Shown one piece after another: positions 20,715 through 25,846 of a DNA stretch of 25,846 nt. Every line of letters begins with the position of its first letter. Within the stretch, counting starts at the first letter, position 1. Below the pieces are notes generated by a model, which worked only from the letters and a program-made list of their open reading frames with translations, did no database searches and was not told the origin of the DNA. Made by a program: the position numbers and the translations under genes. The stretch covers positions 1 through 25,846 of the forward strand of contig JALLBK010000242.1 in the NCBI GenBank assembly GCA_036940085.1, in the 5' to 3' direction. This DNA is from Discostella pseudostelligera (lineage: Eukaryota > Bacillariophyta > Thalassiosirophyceae > Thalassiosirales > Thalassiosiraceae).

Positions 20715-23420
20715 TCATCCACTAAGTGATGCTCTCCCTCCATCTTCACACAAATTCAAACTCGCCTTATCAATGCTAGCTGGACTTCCACTCCTTCGAC
20801 TACCTCTACTCAAACTACCACCGGATCCGGAACCGGAACCGGAACTGCTATTCTGACTACTACCGGCGTACCCTCCCTTACTGTGAGTGTTGCTACTTAC
20901 GCTCATCATGTCCATACCTCCTAGCAATATACTGGATGCACCCATGAAGCTCTCATCATCAATGTTACCGGCGTAACCCTGTCCCTCTTTACTATGCATA
21001 CCCACACTGCCCACACTAAAATCCATAATTGCACTGGATACACCAATCAAGCTTTCACTATCACCGTACAGAGAAGAAGATTGTGGATTATTCATACTGT
21101 CCCTGCTCTCCTGGTGTGCATGCGACTCCGGATGATGATGCAATCCCAACCCACTTTGTGGTGAATAGTTACTACTACTCGTAGCACCCGAGGGATGACT
21201 TCCCACACTCACAGTCATATCCATCAAGGTGGCACCCACGCCTGCACTACTATTGTCTTCATGATCATCAAATACATGACACAACGATGCTCCGCCTATA
21301 CTCCCACCCATTGTGGATACATTCTCTGTACCGCACAAGCTCATTTTATCCAAGTCGAGACTAAACACTGGACTGGTGGGTGTCGAATCCAATGGATGAG
21401 TTCTTCCGTACATTGATCCTGCTGGTGGAGGTGGTGGTGCTGTCGTACATGGCATAGCTGCGCGATATAGGCCAGAGCTTGACCTGCGCAATGGCGATGT
21501 TAACATGACGCCACAGGGTAAGGTCGGAGCAAGTGGAGGTGACGATCGAGGCGTAGTGCCACCCATTGCTGCACCTACTTCCACAGCGGATCCTAACGTG
21601 GATAGGTCCAGCTGTACCTTTCCCGAATTGGACGGAGCGTGTGTGCCAGTATGTCGTTTGCGTCGACCAGAGCCACTGCCGCTTCGAGTACTATCGCCAC
21701 GCATTATATGATGTCGTGGTGGTGTGGAGCGACTGTACGATGGTATACCTCCATGATGATGATGTCGTGTAAGATGGGCATGAGTTGTTGGTGGTGGAAC
21801 CTCCTGACTACGCTGCTGATATTGTTGTTGTTGCTGCTGTTGTAGCTGCTGCTGCTCCTCATAATACAAGGGAGCATGCGCCACCAACTCCACCTCCTGT
21901 CCAACATCCCCCGATATTTCATCCTCTAATTCCTTCAAATAGTAATTTAAGCTGTCCGATGTCTTTACTGAAAAGTCACCCGATAGGAATGCTAGGGGTG
22001 TGGCTTGGGAGAGGTAAGTGGTGTGACTTATTACTGAACCGGTGTTGTTGTTGCTGTTGTTGTTGGTGGGTGATGGTGGTGAGGATGTTACATCGTGTCC
22101 TGGAATGGTGGTTGCGATGGAATTTGGCAACGTGGTTGCAGCTGAGGAGGAAGTAGTTCCCGAAGAAACACTGGAATGAATACTACTCGAAGGATGCTGT
22201 TGCTGATGATTCCTAGTCATTGAGTTAATGACCAATGGAATATCATTGACATTGCTACTACTCCCAGTGCCTCTGTGTGATGGATGGTGCATTGTATCAT
22301 TGTGGAATTGCACATGTTTATCGCTCGGTGAGCTATCTCGTGAGCTTGACAGGGAGGACCGTCGCATATTGGTTGTGGTTGTTGAGGATGGAGCTGGTCC
22401 TGCAAGCGGTATTGTAGTGATGTTGGAGGTGGTGGCGGTTGGAGGAGGACCCATGATGTTGGAATGATGATGCTCACCGTGCATTGCTGGAACTGGTGGA
22501 GGATTGATAGTAGACTGAAATCCCAATGTCGATGGATGCATTGCTGGAGAAGGTGTTGTATTGTGCGATAATTCTCTTGAAGGGAGCATAATTGGTTGTG
22601 AATGGTGTTGTTGCTGTGGATGCGATTGCAGGTTTGGAATGTATTCTGGATATTGAGAGTGTGGCGGTGGTCCTCTGTAGAACGGTGCAGCCACATGCTG
22701 CTGTTGCTGTTGCTGCTGATCTAGTGGTAGCTGTTGCATTCCCCCAGTTGGATGCAGAGCCGATGACGAGAATGAGTACGGATAATGAAGTGGGGGTGGT
22801 TGATGAGATTGACCGGCACCATGATGATGATGATGATGATGATGATGATGCGCAGGATGGGAAATTTGCAGTGGTGGGGGATGAAATCCCCATGAAGCCT
22901 GAGGCAATGCCGACTGTTGTTGTTGCTGCTGTTGCTGCTGAATGTGTCCACCAAACCCATTAGTAGTAGAAGTAGCAGCAGGTTTGGAGTCATCCCCCGC
23001 ACTCAAAGGCACATCTGACTCCTCTCCACCTCCCTCCTCTTGCATCTCCAGCCGTCGTTTCTCTAATATTTCTACCTCCATCTCCTTCCGTACATTCGAT
23101 GCATTCTCTCTCAATGCCTGGGAGGTTTTATCCCTTGCCTTTTCGTCTCCAATCTCATGCCATACATTATTCTTTATTGGGTCTTTGATTAGAAATCGTC
23201 CTGGTGGATCCATACTGCGTATTTCCTGTACGATGGAGGAGGCAATTAGTCGCTTTTCACGTTTGAATCGAGCAGTTAGATAGATTCGCTTTTTGCGTTC
23301 CACAATTTCACGGTATTGTTCATTGCCAGGATGGGAGTTGACGACACCTCCACGGCCGCAGAGGACATCGTTGTTGTGTGGATTCGTGATGTTGGTGGTG
23401 GGTTGCTCGTTGGAGGGCAT
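20715..23420 (-). CDS. DUF6824-domain protein with poly-Gln and poly-His tracts
   Basis: One 901-codon exon. The N-terminal domain (about residues 15-110) has NDVLCGRGGVVNSHPGN, YLTARFKREKRLIASSIVQE, PPGRFLIKD, WHEIGDEKARDKTSQALRE; this is the pattern of DUF6824, a domain abundant in diatoms and other stramenopiles with unknown biochemical role. A short charged helix follows (NVRKEMEVEILEKRRLEMQ). The remaining ~770 residues are low complexity: Gln runs near 161-169 and 237-243, a His10 run at about 191-200 encoded by a pure ATG/CAT triplet array, further Gln runs near 525-540, many Ser/Pro/Thr stretches and a C-terminal (Gly-Ser)n segment. The composition suggests a disordered nuclear regulator, which is inference. 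No intron is needed. Confidence 0.9.
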   Translation of the reverse strand: MPSNEQPTTNITNPHNNDVLCGRGGVVNSHPGNEQYREIVERKKRIYLTARFKREKRLIASSIVQEIRSMDPPGRFLIKDPIKNNVWHEIGDEKARDKTSQALRENASNVRKEMEVEILEKRRLEMQEEGGGEESDVPLSAGDDSKPAATSTTNGFGGHIQQQQQQQQQSALPQASWGFHPPPLQISHPAHHHHHHHHHHGAGQSHQPPPLHYPYSFSSSALHPTGGMQQLPLDQQQQQQQHVAAPFYRGPPPHSQYPEYIPNLQSHPQQQHHSQPIMLPSRELSHNTTPSPAMHPSTLGFQSTINPPPVPAMHGEHHHSNIMGPPPTATTSNITTIPLAGPAPSSTTTTNMRRSSLSSSRDSSPSDKHVQFHNDTMHHPSHRGTGSSSNVNDIPLVINSMTRNHQQQHPSSSIHSSVSSGTTSSSAATTLPNSIATTIPGHDVTSSPPSPTNNNSNNNTGSVISHTTYLSQATPLAFLSGDFSVKTSDSLNYYLKELEDEISGDVGQEVELVAHAPLYYEEQQQLQQQQQQQYQQRSQEVPPPTTHAHLTRHHHHGGIPSYSRSTPPRHHIMRGDSTRSGSGSGRRKRHTGTHAPSNSGKVQLDLSTLGSAVEVGAAMGGTTPRSSPPLAPTLPCGVMLTSPLRRSSSGLYRAAMPCTTAPPPPPAGSMYGRTHPLDSTPTSPVFSLDLDKMSLCGTENVSTMGGSIGGASLCHVFDDHEDNSSAGVGATLMDMTVSVGSHPSGATSSSNYSPQSGLGLHHHPESHAHQESRDSMNNPQSSSLYGDSESLIGVSSAIMDFSVGSVGMHSKEGQGYAGNIDDESFMGASSILLGGMDMMSVSSNTHSKGGYAGSSQNSSSGSGSGSGGSLSRGSRRSGSPASIDKASLNLCEDGGRASLSG
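22819..22850. repeat. (ATG)n/(CAT)n microsatellite encoding poly-His
   Basis: Ten uninterrupted triplets inside the DUF6824 coding sequence. Because the codons are identical, slippage can change the number of His residues without shifting frame. Confidence 0.9.
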
Positions 23421-24150
23421 TGTTTAGGATGGAATATTAGGAGTACGGGTGTTGACACAGAGATGATAGATGAAGTGTGCACTCTATCTCGACTCGCGAG
23501 CGCGAGTGTTTGTGTAGGCGATGGTGTCGGTGTCGAGGAGCGAGGAGGCAGTGTCAGAGTGCCCAAATCGAATGAATGTCGATTCAGATTTCTGAAGTGG
23601 ATGGATTGGATATACTACCTTATGGTGACGATATCCAACTCTGCCGGGAGATATCTTTGTCATCGTCGCAACGAAGGATTGGGTTCGTACTCCCATAAAT
23701 TGCCATCATGTTGTTGTGGTTGTGGGCTGGTGGGGTGGTGGTGTCGTTTTTGTTTTTTGGTCGAGTGTATGGCATGGGTATGGGTTGGCTCTCGCGAGAA
23801 TCGAGAGGGGGAGATCGGCACTCGCTACTGGTTCCTACGTGCCTTTGTACCAATCACGCACATCCTCAAGGGTTGGGCCATGACTTTTGTCGAAGCGGGG
23901 GGAGTATCTAGCGTTGGATTGGCTCTTTTAGTTTTCTTGAGCCGCATGTAGAGTACTGGTACGGGTCTTTTTGAGAACGAAAGATCGCTCTCAACGGATG
24001 GTGGATGTCGAATTTGACTTCCCTCCGACTTCAACGCGCATCCTCATTTCATTTCATGTGCAACCATCGATGGCGAAGAGAATTGAGCAACAACAACACA
24101 AATTTGTGAAGCCAATTGCATCATAATCCCATCAACAAACAATAAAAATC
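23421..24150. promoter_or_regulatory. Divergent promoter between the DUF6824 gene and the secreted-protein gene
   Basis: 730 bp between start codons. Visible: the palindrome CTCGCGAG at 23493-23500 and again in TCTCGCGAGA at 23790-23799, T/G-rich runs (23700-23770), and an A-rich leader (CAACAAACAATAAAAATC) directly before 24151. A long plus-strand frame (23316-23951) enters from antisense of the DUF6824 gene and shows no family signal. No gene is called here. Confidence 0.5.
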
Positions 24151-25132
24151 ATGATCAACACTAAGGTTTTAGTCGCTGTCCTTGCAGTCGTTGCGTGTGC
24201 TTCCGCCGATGGAACTACCAAGATCCGCAGGAAGAGAGCATTGCGTCATCGAGCCGGGGTGTCAGCAGCGGCGGCAACCAATGATCTTACCGAAGATGTT
24301 GCATTTTGGACGCGATCGTTGCAGGCGTCCCTTCCACCAGTGCCACCGCCCACAGAAGGAGGGTGAGTTTCCCCATCTGAGCTTTACATGGATGCTTTTA
24401 CTAAGATGTGAAACATCATTCTCCTGACCCGCATTCAATCAAAAACAGGTCGCCTATTCCAAGTCCTACGGGAAGTGGTGTCGTTTCTGGCCCACCCGTC
24501 GCGTGAGTGGTTTTAATGGTCGAATGTCGAATAAGAACGCCGATATTTCTGACACCCTGAATCGCGCCCATTCATTTTAACAGGTCGCCTATCCCAAGTC
24601 CTACGGGAAGTAGTGAGGTTTCTGGCCCACCCGTCGCGTGAGTATTACTTTGGTGGTCGAGTATCGAATAGAGAAACAACCCAATATTTCCTGACGCCCT
24701 AAATCACACCCATTAATTTTTAACAGGTCGCCTATCCCAAGTCCTACGGGAAGTGGTGTCGTTTCTGGCCCACCCGTCACACTATTCCCAACCCCTGATT
24801 CCTCCGTTGCCGGCACAGCTTCAAAGGCTTCCGAACCACCCGTTTCACCCAACCTGCCCGTGGCGCAGGACGACGCCGAAACAGTCAGTGCCGCCGATGG
24901 AGTATCTTTCATTGATGTCCTCGTGAATGATACTTCCAGTACGGATCAGACTCTTACTGTCAAATCCATTACATCAAATGCGAGCAATGGAGATTGTTCC
25001 ATTGGGCTTGATTTACTCACAGTGGTGTACGTTCCCAATGAAGGGTTCGCTGGTACTGATAGCTGTGAATATGAAGCTTGTGATCTTGTGCCAAATTGCG
25101 TTACGGCAACTGTGACAATTACAGTGAATTAG
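24151..25132 (+). CDS. Secreted Ser/Pro-repeat protein with Ig/cadherin-like C-terminal domain, 4 exons
   Basis: Exons 24151-24362, 24449-24502, 24584-24637 and 24727-25132 give 241 codons plus stop. Residues 1-19 form a signal peptide ([14 protein letters not shown], likely cut before Asp20). RRKR at 26-29 followed by AL is a possible dibasic or RXL processing site. Exons 2, 3 and the start of exon 4 code three near-identical 18-residue units, [18 protein letters not shown], with variants SSEV in unit 2. The C-terminal ~95 residues ([45 protein letters not shown]) match the bacterial-type Ig/cadherin-like tandem domain (Big_9-like), with four Cys that could pair. Role is probably extracellular or wall-associated (inference). 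The Ser/Pro units look like O-glycosylated spacers. All introns are phase 2. Confidence 0.85.
24449..24780 (+). repeat. Tandem triplication of a 54-nt exon with its intron
   Basis: Units start at 24449, 24584 and 24727 (periods 135 and 143 bp). Each exon starts GTCGCCTAT and ends CCCACCCGTCRC; copies differ by 2-5 bases in 54. The two intervening introns (81 and 89 bp) are also related (GGTCGARTRTCGAATA, ATATTTC-TGAC-CCCT, CCCATTMATTTTTAACAG) but more diverged. In the third copy the donor CGC|GTGAGT is changed to CAC|ACTATT, so it reads through into the final domain. Confidence 0.93.
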
Positions 25133-25597
25133 GAAAGATAGTCGTGTTTAGGGTCATGCTGCAGGGACTTGCTTCGTTTGACAAGTTGTTTCGTCCTTGC
25201 TATGTCCCGGATAGAGTGGAGATTAGAGTTTATTTCATATATGTCTGAGATGGCAATCGTTAGGTACCAGTTTTAGAAAAGACAAATACTAAGACGAGTA
25301 CATTATTGTTTGCATCATGAATATGAAGCGAGATAAATTCAGTAACCACAGTGATGACACGTTCGTAAGGTAGAGGTAAAACGTGGAGCACCTGGCACCT
25401 GCCACCTGCCACCTGCCACGTGAAAGATAGTCGAGTCCGCGCGCCAGAGTCACCGGTCGACGGACAGAGAGGATGCAGAGTGAGGTACTTGCGCGGCGAT
25501 TCTTCCCGCCATTTTTATCCACCGCCACCAAGCAAGCAAAGAGAAGCAAAGCAACACCTGCACCATGCACCATGCACCGTCACCATCACCATGAACC
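25133..25597. promoter_or_regulatory. Intergenic region with E-box array and E2F-like site
   Basis: 3' flank of the secreted-protein gene and promoter of the next gene. Contains the 7-bp-period E-box array at 25389-25422 (own entry), a reversed E2F-like site in TTCCCGCCATTTTTATCC at 25503-25520, and CACCATGCACCATGCACC just before the start, which carries several upstream ATGs in other frames. 25133-25380 is A/T-rich with nothing else recognised. Confidence 0.5.
25389..25422. promoter_or_regulatory. E-box array: four CACCTG then one CACGTG at 7-bp period
   Basis: CACCTG at 25389, 25396, 25403 and 25410, then CACGTG at 25417, each exactly 7 bp after the last. It lies 176 bp upstream of the next start codon. 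E-boxes are bHLH or zinc-finger sites by general knowledge. A plain 7-bp tandem repeat with one changed base is the alternative. Confidence 0.65.
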
Positions 25598-25846
25598 ATG
25601 AACTATGCCGAAGATCGACTTGATCGACGTGCGACGGCAAAGGTAGATAGTAGCTCTCATGATCAGCTTGAGTACGATTTGAAGCGAGCGCACTCCGTCT
25701 TGAATGAGTATGCGTGTCGTCGTCATCACGGGGGCGACACACTGCTGTCGTCACATACCGACGACGACGACGTCGATGAGGCATCACCATTCATTAGTCC
25801 ATCGCTTCGTGAATTACGAGCAGCACACGAATTAGCGGGGAAGACT
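25598..25846 (+). CDS. 5' part of an unrecognised protein gene (runs off the window)
   Basis: An open frame from ATG at 25598 continues to the last base, 83 codons, with an in-frame TGA at 25592-25594 directly upstream, so 25598 is the first possible start in this frame. The protein begins MNYAEDRLDRRATAKVDSSS and holds an acidic run (HTDDDDVDEAS) followed by a charged helical stretch (SPSLRELRAAHELAGKT). No family is recognised. An E2F-like site and an E-box array lie in its promoter. The next ATGs upstream (25591, 25572, 25565) open only short frames. Confidence 0.6.
   Translation, partial: MNYAEDRLDRRATAKVDSSSHDQLEYDLKRAHSVLNEYACRRHHGGDTLLSSHTDDDDVDEASPFISPSLRELRAAHELAGKT

Noticed and set aside
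23493..23799. Two CTCGCGAG palindromes as a defined regulatory pair
   Set aside because: Only two copies 300 bp apart; TCTCGCGAGA is a known promoter motif in animals but there is no basis to assign it a role here.
23316..23951. 211-aa plus-strand open frame
   Set aside because: Begins antisense to the DUF6824 N-terminus; Gly/Val/Cys/Trp-rich composition typical of a shadow frame, no domain.
25389..25422. CRISPR-like short repeat
   Set aside because: 7-bp period without spacers in a eukaryotic promoter; not a CRISPR array.

Overview
The window looks like nuclear DNA of a photosynthetic stramenopile, most likely a (centric) diatom. The reasons are many short GT-AG introns (63-142 bp), a large protein with the stramenopile-enriched DUF6824 domain, an SPX-MFS phosphate transporter, a cyclic-nucleotide-dependent kinase with three cyclic-nucleotide-binding domains, and long Gln/His/Ser-rich tracts. 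Species assignment is inference. No RNA gene, transposon, CRISPR array or prokaryotic-style operon was seen.

Layout. 212-2084 (-): ALG11 mannosyltransferase, two exons. 2085-3073: divergent promoter region. 3074-6850 (+): PKG-like kinase, eight exons including an 18-nt micro-exon. 7012-10442 (-): SPX-MFS (VPT/PHT5-type) vacuolar phosphate transporter, ten exons including a 19-nt micro-exon, convergent with the kinase. 10443-11222: its promoter. 11223-14535 (-): three-repeat MYB transcription factor, three exons. 14536-17209: a 2.7-kb region with repeated AATTCAAAT words, weak ORFs and four CCACGTGG palindromes. 17210-19300 (+): Arb2/FAM172-domain protein, two exons. 19329-20234 (-): unrecognised 301-aa protein whose 3' end lies 28 bp from the Arb2 gene. 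20235-20714: a cluster of E2F-like GGCGGGA sites. 20715-23420 (-): DUF6824 protein with poly-Gln/poly-His. 23421-24150: divergent promoter. 24151-25132 (+): secreted Ser/Pro-repeat protein with a C-terminal Ig/cadherin-like domain, in which a 54-nt exon and its intron are tandemly triplicated. 25133-25597: promoter with a 7-bp-period E-box array. 25598-25846 (+): 5' part of an unrecognised gene running off the window.

The genes do not form one pathway. They are neighbours covering ER N-glycan assembly, cyclic-nucleotide signalling, phosphate storage, transcription and RNA regulation, and the cell surface. Exon structures were assembled by eye from splice consensus, reading phase and family alignment. 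Every multi-exon model gives a total length divisible by three. The most unusual items are the tandem exon-intron triplication, the two micro-exons that each carry a conserved family motif, two stop-free introns in frame at functional cores (kinase activation segment; SPX phosphate-sensor helix), and the repeated promoter words.
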